A DNA stretch of 64,000 nucleotides from Calliopum simillimum (taxonomy: Eukaryota; Arthropoda; Insecta; Diptera; Lauxaniidae), in contig OX638371.1 in the NCBI GenBank assembly GCA_951812925.1, positions 79,803,697-79,867,696 of the forward strand. The letters run 5' to 3'. A program made the translations under genes and the position numbers. Below are positions 22,745-34,034 of this stretch, in pieces. Each line of letters begins with the position of its first letter. Position 1 is the first letter of the stretch. The notes beneath the pieces were generated by a model, which was not told where the DNA came from, did not search any database, and saw only the letters and a program-made list of their open reading frames with translations.

Positions 22745-25365
22745 TCAAACTGCACAAGTAAGTGATTTTGAGGATGACCACCATGCGGCTAATTGATCCC
22801 TTGACATCTTATAAGAGAACAGTGTACATACTCGTATGTACCATAATTCCATATTTTCAGTCTGATTTACCCTACTGATGTTTGTATTGATAATAATCAC
22901 AGAATTTGCTGTTGCTACTGCATAAGCAACACCACCACCAACACCACCACCACCACCACTACTACTTACTACTATTTACTACTACTAACAACGACACCGC
23001 AATCATTGTTGGTCTTTTATCACAGACACAATAGTTGAGTTATTATTATGAAAAAGCGTTTTATGATGACATTTTCTGTTTTTTTTTTTCTTCTGTTTTT
23101 GTAATCTGGCAGTGACTGTGACGGTACTGGTGACGGTGTCAGTCATTTTGTTATTTTTGTTTTGCTTTTGTATTTTTGTATTAGTGTTGTTGGCCTATCT
23201 TTTGAACATAATTATGTGTTTATTTGTATCATATTTTTTCGTATTTATCTGTTCATACATACCTATCTTAAAATTTGCTTGTTTCATTTCAATTGTCTGT
23301 CAGTTGTTGTTGTTGTCTATGTGGCTGCTTGATTGTCTTTGTCACGCTTTTGCTCAATTCTCTGTGTTGCATACAAATGTTTGTTTTAAGTTGGTAATGA
23401 CTTTTTGTTATTCGCATTGCAGACAATGTTGGGTGCCTTTTGTTGTTGCTGATATTATTTGCATTATTTTTGTTTGGTTACCGACCTGTATTTTTTCATA
23501 ATTGTTAAATTTTTTTCTGCCACTTTTATTGAGCATAAAAAGTTGATTGCTAAAGTAATTACTGAAAAACATGTCAGAAAACTAAGTACTTATTTTGTGG
23601 ACTGAAACTGAAACACTGTTCATTGCATCTATCTCTTTACATTTACATTTTCATTCGAGAGTTATAAGTTTTTGTCTATTTCATAAGTTAAGTACCTAAT
23701 AAAATTGTTACATTTTTCGCAATTGTTACCGAATAACAAAGGAAATGTTTCACATTTACGAGCAATTGCTGCAACTACTTGAAATAAAACCAATTGAAAT
23801 GCAATTATCTAAATTGCATACTTTTGAGCGCACTCAATATCATATTGCTGTACTCTTGTATTGTAAGCACAGCTGAATCGACAATTACTTCGCAAATGTT
23901 TTTAAATTTCATGCATGCACCCTAAGCTACATTTACCACTTCTGACCCTCCGTTCCCCCTTTCACACGCTTTTGTAATTTGACTATCTTGTGCTTTACCA
24001 CTCTACGCTACTCCATCTTTTAACACTTCACTGTATTTGCACTTTATTTGTGATTTTACGAGTACGTGCGAGTATGTGAAAATTTGCATTTTTCGCTTTT
24101 TATCGGTTACCATTTAATTTTTGGTAAAGCGCGATGTAAACCCAGCAAGTGTGGGGGTGTAACCCCTGGTTACCTTTTTTAATTTTACCTTACAAACGCT
24201 GGGGTTTTAATTGCGCAGCAGCAATTCTACATTTACTTGCAACATTTAAAATTCTTTTGCATTGCATACTTTTAGGATGAGTTCCCTTGAGGGTGGATAG
24301 CAGTGTTAGCGCGCAAATCTTTTTTATAACTTGTTCAAGGGTTATGTTAACATCATATGTTGGATTTGAAGTTTTTTTCTCTGTCTCTCCCTCTCTTTCG
24401 CTTTCTTTCTTTTTTTTCACACTGCACTGTAATTTTTGGCATTTGCTATGTTGCACTAATTGCGCGCAGCTATTAGAGCGCGAGCTGTTAGTTTTTATTG
24501 GCATTAATTTGTGGGTTTTGTGAAAAATCCAAAGAATTTAATGGGTGTGGAAGTAAAATTTGAGAGAAAGTTGTAATTTTGCCATTTGTGTAAAATGCTT
24601 TACTTAATTGATGTAAAATGTATAAAATTTTTTACTTAAAATTTTCATTTTGCTCTAGGATAACATTAAAACTTATGCTTTTTTCCCCCATTAAATGTAT
24701 AAAGACCTTTAAAGTAACTGCTAGCTACTAGCAATGGCTTAACACGAACAACAACAGCATTAGTGGTAGTGGTATCATGTTTATCTTTGTAGTCATCAAA
24801 ATAACAAGCATACGGCCAAAAACGACAATAACAACAACAATTTTAGCAAATCTTTCTTGAATTGCCAAATCCCTTGATGATGGCCTTGTTGTCTCTGTTG
24901 TCGACGACAACGGCCAACGACAACAATAAAACAAGGACGAAGACAACAGTGTGTCATTAGCGCACAAAATGTTGGCAACACTTTTATCTTTAGTTGTGTC
25001 CACCTCCATGATAGACAAGAATGGACAGGTTATCCTTTGCTTTTGTCTCTTACGAATGTTTTATTTTTCTTTGTTCTTTTGTATATTTAATTTGTTATCC
25101 TTTATCACCCATGAAATGGGCTGGACAGGACATTAGTGAAGGTTTTCTAGTAGTAGTATTATTTAATACTTTTCCCATCTCAAAATTAAATTTTGTAAGA
25201 AAAAAAGGTGCAGTTTTGTACAACAAAATTAAAGACAAATTTCAAAATTTTATATAGTTTACAAAGGATCTGTAACAAAACACCATTTGAAAGCAAATGT
25301 ATAACAACATGTTTTTATAACTAAATTTTATCCAGAATATCTATCATTTTATAGATTTTTCTCCA
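22745..25365. other. No gene supported; simple repeats
   Basis: There are CCA/CTA runs at 22930-22990 and a CT/TTTC tract at 24378-24415. CAA-rich DNA lies at 24745-24840. The 129-residue hydrophobic frame at 23112-23501 comes from T-rich sequence. No other signal was seen. Confidence 0.4.
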
Positions 25366-25369
25366 CTAA

Positions 25370-25952
25370 GGTGGTCCATTTTTTTAAGAAGTTTTAAATT
25401 TATATTTTCCACAGGGCTAACCTTGCTGCAATTAAGATATTAATATCTTTCCTAAATTTCATCGAATTGGACCATGTTAAGAGGTCACTCAATGAGAGCA
25501 ACTTTTATGTTTGATTTACATAGAATTTATATGAAAATGTTAAGCGACTCAATAAAATGATTTTTTAAACCATCTTCAGTCATGCTTTTTTCAAGGCCTG
25601 ATTGTGAACAAAAAAATGCCTTTTTGCATTTTGAAGTAAGGTTTTCTCAAAATTGTGTCATCAAGAGAAAAATTGAAAACGCCATCGCGTTCATAATACA
25701 AAAAGCTTTGAGTTTCTTGGTTTGTACAGAAATAGCACGACTTAAGATGTCTTAAAAAATCATATTATTTAGTCGCTTTCCTATTTCATACAAATCCTAT
25801 GTAAATCAAACATTAAAGTCGCTCTGATTGAGCGATGTCTAAATATGGTCCAATTAGGCTGAAATTTGGGAAAGATATTAATATCATGATTGGAGCAAGA
25901 TTAGCCCTGTGGAAAATATAAATATTAAACTTTTCTCAAAAATGGACCACCC
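25370..25952. mobile_element. 583-bp fold-back element
   Basis: The arms 25370-~25610 and ~25735-25952 are reverse complements. Pairs are ggtggtccattttt / aaaatggaccacc, attttccacagggctaa / ttagccctgtggaaaat, gatattaatatctttcc / gaaagatattaatatc, gtttgatttacatag / ctatgtaaatcaaac and gattttttaa / ttaaaaaatc. The loop of ~120 bp has no open frame. It is a non-autonomous fold-back or MITE. Confidence 0.85.
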
Positions 25953-26095
25953 AATTCTCCAAACTACAACTTTTACATAGAAAGTATTCCTTACAACTTG
26001 TAAATGCCTCGAAAAAGTCGTAACTTGTAAAAAAAGTCCATGCGAATTTCGACAACTATAACGATTCAATGAGATTTTCGAGGCATTTACACGTT

Positions 26096-27093
26096 TTAAT
26101 CCATTCCCCGCCAGCACTTATTTTTTTGAATTTGATGGTGATTTTTTGTTAGGGGGGTAAAAGAAGGTTCTTGAATTCAAATCCGGTTAGCTTTTTCAGC
26201 TACCACGCCTCATTATTCCATGGTGCCCTAATGCCATATGGCATCACTGGCGGGAACCTCTTAGCAAAAAATTTACTTTGAGTTTTATTTAAAACTCTGT
26301 TTTTTACTCATCAAATGATGCTCAGGGTGGAAGGGATCAATGTGTTTTTTCAGTGTAAAGTGAATAAAACGGCTTATTTGATTGAAACTGTTTCGAGACA
26401 TGCCAGCAAAAATCGTGGCTTTGATGATCCAACAATCTTCACGATTAACTACAAGCATTGTAACCACAGATAAGCATAATCCCAATAGTTAGATGCATCC
26501 ACATTCATTTACAGCACGTGTTCATAAAAAAAGGCTCGAAAAATTCATATGACACCCAGGCCCATTCACACGGGGTGGGTTTTTTGGTGTTCAAACCCCC
26601 CAGGTAGATATTTTCCCCATATAAATTATTTATGAATTGAATTATTGAAATAAATGGAAATTAATCTACTTCTGCACTTTACATAAGCGGTTCCCGCCAG
26701 TGATGCCATATGGCATACTTTAAATACTTAGTAAGGAACAACTTATGGAAAAATATAAATGCACTTTAGAAACTACTGTATTACTCTTCAATTTGGCATT
26801 ATTATTTTTTTCAAAATCGAAATACAAATAAATAATTTTTTGAAACTCGCCGACGTCTCGGTGCCATAATCGATTTTTTTCGAATAATTTTTGAATGATC
26901 GCTTCCTCTCCGCTCGCGCTTGAAAAGTTGATGGAATATTTACGCGTGGAATGCATCAAATGATAGATCAAGCATTTCTACGCACATGAAAAACAACAAG
27001 CCTGCGCGAAAAAATTACAAAATGATTTTGGTGAACATTCGGGTAATGCGTTTTAACTGTGCCGTATGGCATCACTGGCGGGGATTGGCTTAA
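26096..27093. mobile_element. Internally deleted piggyBac-type element with TTAA flanks
   Basis: TTAA at 26096-26099 is followed by tccattccccgccag. At the other end ctggcggggattggc is followed by TTAA at 27090-27093. The terminal 15-mers match inverted at 13 of 15 positions, and TTAA duplication is the hallmark of piggyBac elements. Internal copies of gccatatggcatcactggcg occur at 26234 (+), about 26695 (inverted) and 27061 (+, with one change). A minus-strand transposase fragment lies inside. At about 990 bp it is far shorter than an autonomous piggyBac element. Confidence 0.75.
26285..26485 (-). pseudogene. piggyBac-type transposase fragment
   Basis: The minus-strand frame contains AGMSRNSFNQISRFIHFTL. 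This fits the MSRNRFxxIxRxLHF pattern in the N-terminal part of the piggyBac DDE domain (DDE_Tnp_1_7). The frame is only 66 codons long, ends shortly after, and no catalytic Asp region is seen. Its position inside the TTAA-flanked unit supports the assignment. Confidence 0.6.
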
Positions 27094-27590
27094 GGAATAC
27101 CCTTATAGTAAAATTTACAATATTTAATATCAAAATACAGTGCGAGATTTTTCAACAAAAAAAAAAACTTTCTTTTAAATCTTTGTGAATCCAGGCCGTG
27201 GAACTATTTTGAAGAATGCTTTTGATTCAATAATTTTAGGTCCCGAAGAACGTAGGCAAATTTCTCACTATTAACTTGCTCTCTCTATAGTGTAAGGCTA
27301 GTCCTCGTCATACCTATACTTATTTCCGTTCGCCTGATAGTTACCCCAACTCGTTACCAGAAATCTGAGTTCAGTCTGTTCATATTGAAGCATAAGATAT
27401 CACGCCACACAGTGAAAAAAAAAAAAGAATTTAAGGGTCGCTCCTATTACAATGGAATTTCGTATCCTTAATTAGTTAAAGCTAATTAATTAAGAAAAAT
27501 TTCAAAGAAAATGAAATAAAATCCATTATCCCTAAAAGTATGCGACACATTATTTTCATGCAACACTTTATTTCCATATAAAATTGCTTA
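27094..27590. other. No gene seen
   Basis: A/T-rich DNA with an A-run at 27415-27427. No structure was noticed. Confidence 0.4.
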
Positions 27591-27592
27591 TA

Positions 27593-28508
27593 GGGTAAAA
27601 GCGGGAGATGTGGCACCCCTATCAATTTCAATACTTGCAGCTTTCATAGCACTTAAGTATGAACAGTTTAATTCAGCTGCGTGAGTGAATTCGTAGTGAA
27701 TAGTTCGCCCAGCTTTAGTTGCAATTATCACAAGTGTGTGGGATCTTTAAAATTATTTTGGGAATGTAAACGACTGACTTCTGTTTTGCATATACACATT
27801 TTGAGAGGTAGCAGAGCAGTGAGTGTTGCTTGCATATGCTTTTTCGTTTTGTGGCATATATCGAAAGGGAGATATAGCACCCCGTTATTATGGGTGATAT
27901 GGTTCTGCTGGCATTTCTCCCTTTGCATGTTATAAGATATTTAGGATTACAAATATGAAGTACTTGAATTAACAGTCACTCCAGAATTGCAGAATTTGAT
28001 TCAGCTAGGACCCTCAGTTCAGTTTGAACTGATAATTTGAGATTTCCCAAATTTTTTTTTTTTGGAAAAACTTGAGGAAACTTTGAATACAAGAGACTCA
28101 CCGCAGAAATGATGTTCAGTGACATATAGCCTGTACTAATGACTTCAAAAAACCCTGAACTGAACAAAATAAAATAAACGGCAAGAGTTCTAATTATTTG
28201 GTCCAGCAGAAACAGAAAAACTTGAAGCGGAAAACACAACTAATGCAACGTTACTATGGTGGTTCCAAAGAAGAGGTGTTAACAACATAAAATGGTTACT
28301 AAGTAGTTATGCTTCTGCGTTCGTTGTTGAGAAGACTATGCAGAAACCACCAAACTAGATGATTGGATCCAATGCATAATGTGCCTTGTGTGGCCACATG
28401 TAACATGTACATCTTGTACGAAAAGTTGCAACATCTCTGGCAACAAAAACTTGAAAGTCACCTTGAGTGCCAAATAACCCATAATATGGTGCCATATCAG
28501 CCATACTC
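27593..28508. mobile_element. Second pogo-like remnant, TA-flanked
   Basis: The left end gggtaaaagcgggagatgtg (after TA at 27591) and right end gccatatcagccatactc (before TA at 28509) are imperfect inverted repeats. Ggtggcac-type boxes (gatgtggcacccc, gatatagcacccc, tggtgccatat) lie near both ends, as in the 16.8-kb and 44.9-kb elements. The 3' part encodes a short Cys/His-rich segment (separate entry). The inverted ends are poorly matched, so the borders are tentative. Confidence 0.4.
28335..28460 (+). pseudogene. Cys/His-rich tail resembling the end of insect pogo-like transposases
   Basis: The frame gaagactatgcagaaacc onward reads EDYAETTKLDDWIQCIMC, then LVWPHVTCTSCTKSC. DxWIQCxxCxxWxHxxC is the PHD-like zinc-binding tail found at the C-terminus of many insect pogo/Tigger-like transposases. 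Only this tail is legible. The catalytic domain is missing, which is consistent with an internally deleted element. Confidence 0.4.
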
Positions 28509-28512
28509 TAAG

Positions 28513-30535
28513 GTGATTTGGCACTTTATAGCATTTTTTTTTTAAATGGAAAAAAATATATTTACAATAATGTTTATTACTTTAAATACTACTAAATACT
28601 AGGTATGTGAAACAATTTTAAAACCATTAAACATATAAATCATAAAATAAAAATTTAGAAACAACTACAGATCACTGAGTTCGAAATTTTCGTATTATTT
28701 GTGTAAAAGGTATTCGTAAATAATAGCTTTATGAGACAAGAAATTTTTTTAAATTCAGTACTTTGATTAGGATATAGTTACAGACCCTTTACAGATAAGC
28801 AGGATTTACATAAGCAAAAGCATTCATATTATAATTCAAACTCATGTAATGCAATATGTGCCATGCTGGTAAAGTAAACTCAGCCTGTTTTTATCATACG
28901 ATACCTATAGATTATTTAGTAAAGTCAGCAAAATATAGAAAAAGAACTACTAACATTTGCCACAAACAACTTAACAAAAAAAAAAAAAAAAAAAAAAAAC
29001 CAAATTCTATCCTTAGCAAAAAAAAAAAAGAATAGAAAAAAAACAACACTGTGAAATGTATCATCCTTTTGAAGCATATCCTTTTACATTTTTGCTTTCA
29101 ACATAAAGTAAATTTTGAGATAAAAATAACAGTTAAGAAAACAACTTGCAATTCCCAGGCTTCGTAGTGATTGCTGCAAGAAAAGCATGGCATAATTTAA
29201 GCCATTTTGTTTCGCTTTGCTGAGATAGCATATTTAAGTTAGATTGGAATAGTGCTTCACAAATTTTAGGCCTTAGCATAGAAATCCTTAAGCTTTTGTA
29301 AAAATGAAAAAAAAAGTAACGGTCATTCGCAGAAGAGTTAATAGCAAAAGAAGTGATGAAAATTACTGAAGAAAACACAAAATTGTTTGAAACTGCCGCA
29401 AGAGCGATTCAAATGTAGGGATTTCATATTTAAGGATGACATGTATGGGTCAATAATATGACAGTCAGAAAATTGATTTCTGGAAACTTTTTTCTACGGA
29501 TGCGTCGAACTTTTAGTATGCTTAATTTACTAACCTACATATAAATGTGACGCATTATAGATAGTTTTCTACTAAAGCTTCATAGTAACTAAAATATTTA
29601 ATAACAAAACTAAAAGTTCTATACTCGCATTTCTCTAGAAGGCCTATTCCAGTTGAAAAGATAACTGTCAAATTTGGAAAAAATGTGTGGAGTGAAAGCA
29701 ATTGCAAAAGAAAGCAATAGCAATGTTTTCAAAACCATTCTTTAGGTTTCCTTGAAATAACTAATTTAAGAAACACTGCATACAGAGTTTAAAAATACAA
29801 GTTCGAGAAATGTTCAAAACATTATGAGTAGTGTTGCATAGACAAATGTTGTAAGAGGGAAAAATTCTAAAAAAAAAAACAACAACAACAAGTTTTAATA
29901 CAATAATAAAAAAACAAAAAAACTAAAATGTGAAAAAAAAAAATACAAAAAAAAATGTGGCCTTGTTTTCTGGTTACTTTATTTATCTTGCAATTTTGTG
30001 CTGTGTGAGTCCTTTTTTCATTTTTATTATCAATGTGTCTTGTTTTTGTGCTTTATATCTTTTTTTTTATTATTGTTGTTTTTCCTTGTCTTAATTCTAT
30101 TTTTCTGTATTTTGTTTTTATCTGATGATAGTGATAACCCAGAAGATTTCCAGTATTATGTTGTGTTGTTGTCTTAAAAGAATCTTCACAATATAAATAA
30201 AATTTATATTTCAGGTGAAAAATAGGTTGATAGCTTAGGATGAAAGGGGTTAAATCGCTATTCAACAGAAAACATCATGGCTTAGGACTGCAACTGTATG
30301 TTGGTGATAGGAATTATCTATGGTTTATTTAGTGCTGTCTATTGAGAAATTTTCAGAATTAGTAGTGATGAAAAAATAAACAAACTAAGAATAAATTTAT
30401 AATAATTCTTAAGAACTTTTTTTTTCTACTCTTTCTTATTCTCCTTCTGCTACGAGTACTACTTTTACTGCTTCTGCTTACTGTTCTTCTTTACTTTTCT
30501 GCTTTTTGAATCAATCTTTGCGTAATCGATTAAGA
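28513..30535. other. No gene seen; long poly(A) runs
   Basis: There are A-runs at 28976-29000 and 29019-29041, and A/CAA-rich DNA at 29868-29960. A T-rich mirror stretch lies at 30055-30120. These could mark old retroposon tails, but no coding sequence precedes them. Confidence 0.4.
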
Positions 30536-30536
30536 T

Positions 30537-30735
30537 TTGAAAATAGTGAAAAGTTAGTACGTGTATTTGATATACATATGACTGTGGTAAAATGATTCTC
30601 CGAAATTCCAAAAATATCCAAGATAGCTGCCATAGGAATTTCGATGCAACTTTTAGAGACTCACATATTTGAAAATTTATATCTCCTCGGCTTTTTGTCC
30701 GATTTTAATAAAATTTTCATTGTTAGTTTCCAAAA
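30537..30735. repeat. Dispersed relative of the 932-2714 fold-back arm
   Basis: Aagttagtacgtgtatttga, catatgactgtggtaaaatg, gaaattccaaaaatatcc and aagatagctgccatag follow the same order as 955-1035. The next block, acttttagagactcacatat then gaaaatttatatctcctcgg, matches 1048-1060 together with the inverse of 755-790. It is a diverged single arm of the same family, ending where the retrotransposon sequence begins. Confidence 0.6.
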
Positions 30736-31807
30736 ACTGGCTTTTTGTGGCACTCTACAAGGTGGGGTACTTTCATAACTTCTCTGGATAATAGCTTTAA
30801 GTCCCTTATTAAAAAAGTTACAAGGCATTTACACTAAAATTGTTGTCTATGCTGATGATCTTGTTTTAATAGTAAATGGGAAATATCCGAATGTATTAAG
30901 TGAGCTTCTGGAATACTCGCTAGAATCTTTAAGCAGATGGTACTCCACAAAAGTTCTTTGTAAAAATCCATCAAAAACCCAAGTTATACTTTTCACCAGA
31001 AAATATAAAATACCGACTTTCAGGTGCATTTGTATCAATGGAAACACCATAAATTCATCGAAAACTGCAAAGTTTCTAGGGGTGATTTTAGATCACAAAC
31101 TACATTGGAAAGATAACATTGAAGAACACGTAGCAAAAGCTAATAATGCCTTCTACGCTTGCAAATTCAAGTTTGGTCACACTTGGGGCTTAGAACCTAA
31201 AGTTGCACAGTAGATATACTGCTCTGTCGTTAGGCCTATAGTGTTATATGAAGTATTCGTCTGGTGGAACGCACCAGAAATTAAATCTATCTTAAAATAA
31301 TTAGAATGACTTCAACGACTTATGTGCTTGAGCATTACGGGTGCTCTAAAAACTACATCAGCAGAGTCATTAAATGTATTACTTAACATGCTTCCTATTG
31401 ACTTACATGCGAAAGGATTAGTCTTTAAGACTGCGCTCCGACTGAAAGAAGTTGATGGTTTCAGCTTCAGAGAGTTTGGACACAGCAAACTAAGTTCTGT
31501 TTGTAAAAATTCGACTGACTACTACTGTAAATCAACTCTGCATCTTGATAGGAAGTTCTCTGTTAACATAGAGTCGACAAATTCCTGAGGACAGTGGCGT
31601 CGATCGCTTTAATTTTTATGTTGACAGCCAAGCTGCTACAATCTAATTGAAAACCTCAGCAGTAAGTTTGAAACATGCCTGAACTGGGAACCTGGTCACC
31701 AAGGTATAGAGGGCAACGAAATTGCTAACGAACAGGCAAAAGCAGGTTTGCTACCCGATGATGAACCGTTAAACGTATCACTTCCTTTACAGTACCACAA
31801 TGTTATA

Positions 31808-33111
31808 AAGGGTGTTTTTTTTAGAGGTATAGAACTTCAAATTAAAATAAAACACAAGAAAATCGTTTTACTGTCCATCAATTTAGCTTTATTGGAAGGA
31901 TAATTTTATGCCATTAATGTTTAAATATGATTTCGGGCATGTGGCCGCCGCGGCTGGCTCGAATAAAGCCAATTCTACAGGTCCAATTTTCAACCACTTT
32001 TTCGAGCATATGGGGCCGTATGTCGGCAATAACGCCACAAATGTTGGCTTCCAAGTCCCCTAACGTTTCTGGTTTGTTGGCGTAGACGAGCGACTTCACA
32101 TATCCCCAAAGAAAATAATCCAATGGTGTCAAATCACACAATCTTGGTGGCCAATTGACAGGTCCATTCCAAGAAATTATGCGCTCATCGAATGTTTCCT
32201 TCAATAAATCGATTGTGACGTGCGCTGTGTGGCATGTAGCGCCGTCTTGTTGGAACCACAACTCATCCAGATTAATGCCATCCAATTTGGGAACAAAATA
32301 GTCGGTTATCATGGCTCTATACCGGTCTCCATTAACGGTAACTGACTCTCCAGCATTATTTCGGAAGAAGTATGGCCCAATGACTCCACCAGCCCATAGA
32401 GCACACCAAACAGTCAGTTTTTGTGGATGTAATGGCGTCTCAAGGGTCTCATGTGGACTCTCTTCACTCCAAATGCGGCAATTTTGCTTGTTGACGTAGC
32501 CATTCAACCAAAAATGAGCCTCATCACTGAACAAAATTTTGCGATGAAAATCAGCATCGAGATCAATCTCATTTTCGGCCCATACACCAAAATCACGACG
32601 CATTGCATGGTGTCGCGGCTTTAATTCTTGCACAAGCTGGATCTTGTAAGGTCGCAAGCCAAGATCTTTGCGCAAAATCTTCCATAAAGTTGATGGACAA
32701 AGCTCCAATTGCTGTGCACGGTGGCGAATCGATTCATTCGGGTCCTCTTCAACATTTTGCTCTACAGCGGCAATTGTTTCTTCGGTGCGCACTGTTCGAC
32801 GTCTCTGCGGATGTATATTATCACATAGAGTAAACGTAGTGCGAAAACGACCCATGGTTAACCGAATTAATTGCTCTGATGGACGATTATGTCGACCATA
32901 AAATGGACGGAGCTTGCGGTAAACTTCGCGAACTGAACCATTATTTTCGAAATAAATTTGCACGATTTGCAAGCGTTGTTCTTTTGTCAACCTATTCATG
33001 ATGAAATGGCAAACCAAACTGAACATAAATGACATTAAAGTTGCCAGATTTGACCACAAAATGCCAGTTTTACCTCTATTCGAAAAACAAACCTCTAAAA
33101 AAAACACCCTT
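31808..33111 (-). mobile_element. Complete DD41D (rosa-type) mariner element, 1.3 kb
   Basis: Perfect inverted termini start aaagggtgttttttttagag at 31808 and at 33111 on the other strand. They are flanked by TA (31806-31807, 33112-33113). The outer match including flanks is 25 bp without a mismatch. Between the ends lies one uninterrupted transposase gene. The element sits in the RNase H to tail region of an older retrotransposon on the opposite strand, so it is the younger insertion. Perfect termini and an open gene suggest recent transposition. Confidence 0.93.
31914..32999 (-). CDS. Mariner transposase, DD41D (rosa) family, intact
   Basis: This is a 361-residue transposase, which would excise and insert the element at TA sites in the nucleus. 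I start it at the ATG at 32999 (MNRLTKEQRLQIVQIYFENN). The frame is open 36 codons further up, but those codons run into the terminal repeat. Residues 1-~125 form the paired-type helix-turn-helix DNA-binding part. The catalytic Asp residues are D159 (FSDEAHFWLNG), D252 (WFQQDGATCHTA) and D294 (CDLTPLDYFLWG), giving 41 residues between the last two, the DD41D signature. There is no stop or shift, and the length is normal for the family. Only 103 bp separate the stop codon from the element end. Activity is inferred, not shown. Confidence 0.93.
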   Translation of the reverse strand: MNRLTKEQRLQIVQIYFENNGSVREVYRKLRPFYGRHNRPSEQLIRLTMGRFRTTFTLCDNIHPQRRRTVRTEETIAAVEQNVEEDPNESIRHRAQQLELCPSTLWKILRKDLGLRPYKIQLVQELKPRHHAMRRDFGVWAENEIDLDADFHRKILFSDEAHFWLNGYVNKQNCRIWSEESPHETLETPLHPQKLTVWCALWAGGVIGPYFFRNNAGESVTVNGDRYRAMITDYFVPKLDGINLDELWFQQDGATCHTAHVTIDLLKETFDERIISWNGPVNWPPRLCDLTPLDYFLWGYVKSLVYANKPETLGDLEANICGVIADIRPHMLEKVVENWTCRIGFIRASRGGHMPEIIFKH

Positions 33112-33639
33112 TATATCAGAAATCGCTTTACTGTGAGGCTAACCTAAAATAGATCAGCTCAAATGCTAGCAAAATAACCAAAAAAACTTTGGCCTACTTT
33201 CTGTAAAGATAAAACCGACTACCTTCTCTCTTTATCTCGTAAAATATGTAGAACTTTTGTAGGAGCCATCACTGGACACTGTCTTATTGATTATCATGCT
33301 TATAGAATGGGCATTCTAGCGGATAGTAGGTAGGTGTCGGTGGTGTAATGAAGACCAAGTGGAGAATTTGGAACATCTACTGTTTTTTTGTCCCGCACTA
33401 TGCAGAAACAGGTTTAAAACCATTGGACAAATGTTTTTTGACAATCGCCAAGAACTTTCAGATACTGGTCTAAAACCAATCAAAAGCCTTCATGCTCAAC
33501 CCCAATAAAGATCGTTTGCACAAAGATTGACCCTTTTCTATCATTTAACTTCTTATAAGTTGACACTTGGGAAATAATCGTAGATCTTCAGATTTTATTT
33601 AGCTGGAAAGCACTACATCTATACCTGAGACCAAAAGTA

Positions 33640-34030
33640 GGATGATTCATTTGTTCTACTTAAGCTAGGTAGCCGTTGATTCTTCGGCAAAAAGTAAGAC
33701 GTTTTTAAACTAATTATGACGATTGATGATGATTTCTTCGAAGTACTATGTCGAAAAGTAGGACGTTAAAGATTTTATGTCGAAAAATAGGATTTTTTAA
33801 TATTTTGGACGAAAACTAGGACGGTGCGATGCCCTGCACGAAAATAAGTTTTATTCGTTATGTATTCATTCAGTATGAAACGTCCTTTTTTTCGTTCGAA
33901 ACATCCTACTTTTCATAAAAAAAATTCGAAACATACTACTCTTCGTTAAAAAGTTTGTGACATCCTACTTTCCATCCAAAAACGTAAAACATCCTTCTTA
34001 TCGTGGGAGAAATGGAACCGTCATATTCAT
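33640..34030. repeat. Inverted cluster of short cgaaaagtaggacgt words
   Basis: Before about 33840, gaaaagtaggacgtt-type words occur on + at 33690, 33752 and 33785. After it, the inverse (gaaacatcctacttttcat, gaaacatactactcttc, gacatcctactttcc, aaacatccttcttatc) repeats every ~30-35 bp to 34010. It looks like a decayed inverted-repeat element with tandem arms. It is non-coding. Confidence 0.5.
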
Positions 34031-34034
34031 GTGA

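Larger units (their letters stand above)
30740..33520 (+). pseudogene. Decayed non-LTR retrotransposon ORF2 (RT, RNase H, Cys-His tail), split by a mariner
   Basis: Plus-strand pieces in order are as follows. GTLQGGVLS (about 30748) is followed by the catalytic YADD box (30848-30859), then KTAKFLGVILDHKLHW (about 31055) and a thumb-like region to 31588. An RNase H piece follows (FYVDSQAA near 31616, NWEPGHQGIEGNEIANEQ near 31686-31740). After the 31808-33111 insertion come GHCLIDYHAYRMGIL (about 33276) and CRWC..EHLLFFC (about 33335-33395). Several stops and a shift break it. RT plus RNase H plus this tail points to an I/LOA/R1-like lineage. The 5' part is lost and there is no poly(A). Confidence 0.8.

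Noticed and set aside
22086..22755. 199-, 110- and 85-codon Val/Glu-, Ser/Arg/Asn- and Leu/Phe-rich frames
   Set aside because: All are translations of one 12-bp-periodic microsatellite, open because the period is a multiple of three.
23112..23501. 129-codon hydrophobic frame that looks like a membrane protein
   Set aside because: The DNA is T-rich throughout, which gives Phe/Leu/Val/Cys codons by chance. There is no start context, domain or splice signal to support it.
31914..33107. Upstream start of the mariner frame at 33107
   Set aside because: The extra 36 codons run into the terminal inverted repeat and do not match the family's start. The ATG at 32999 does.
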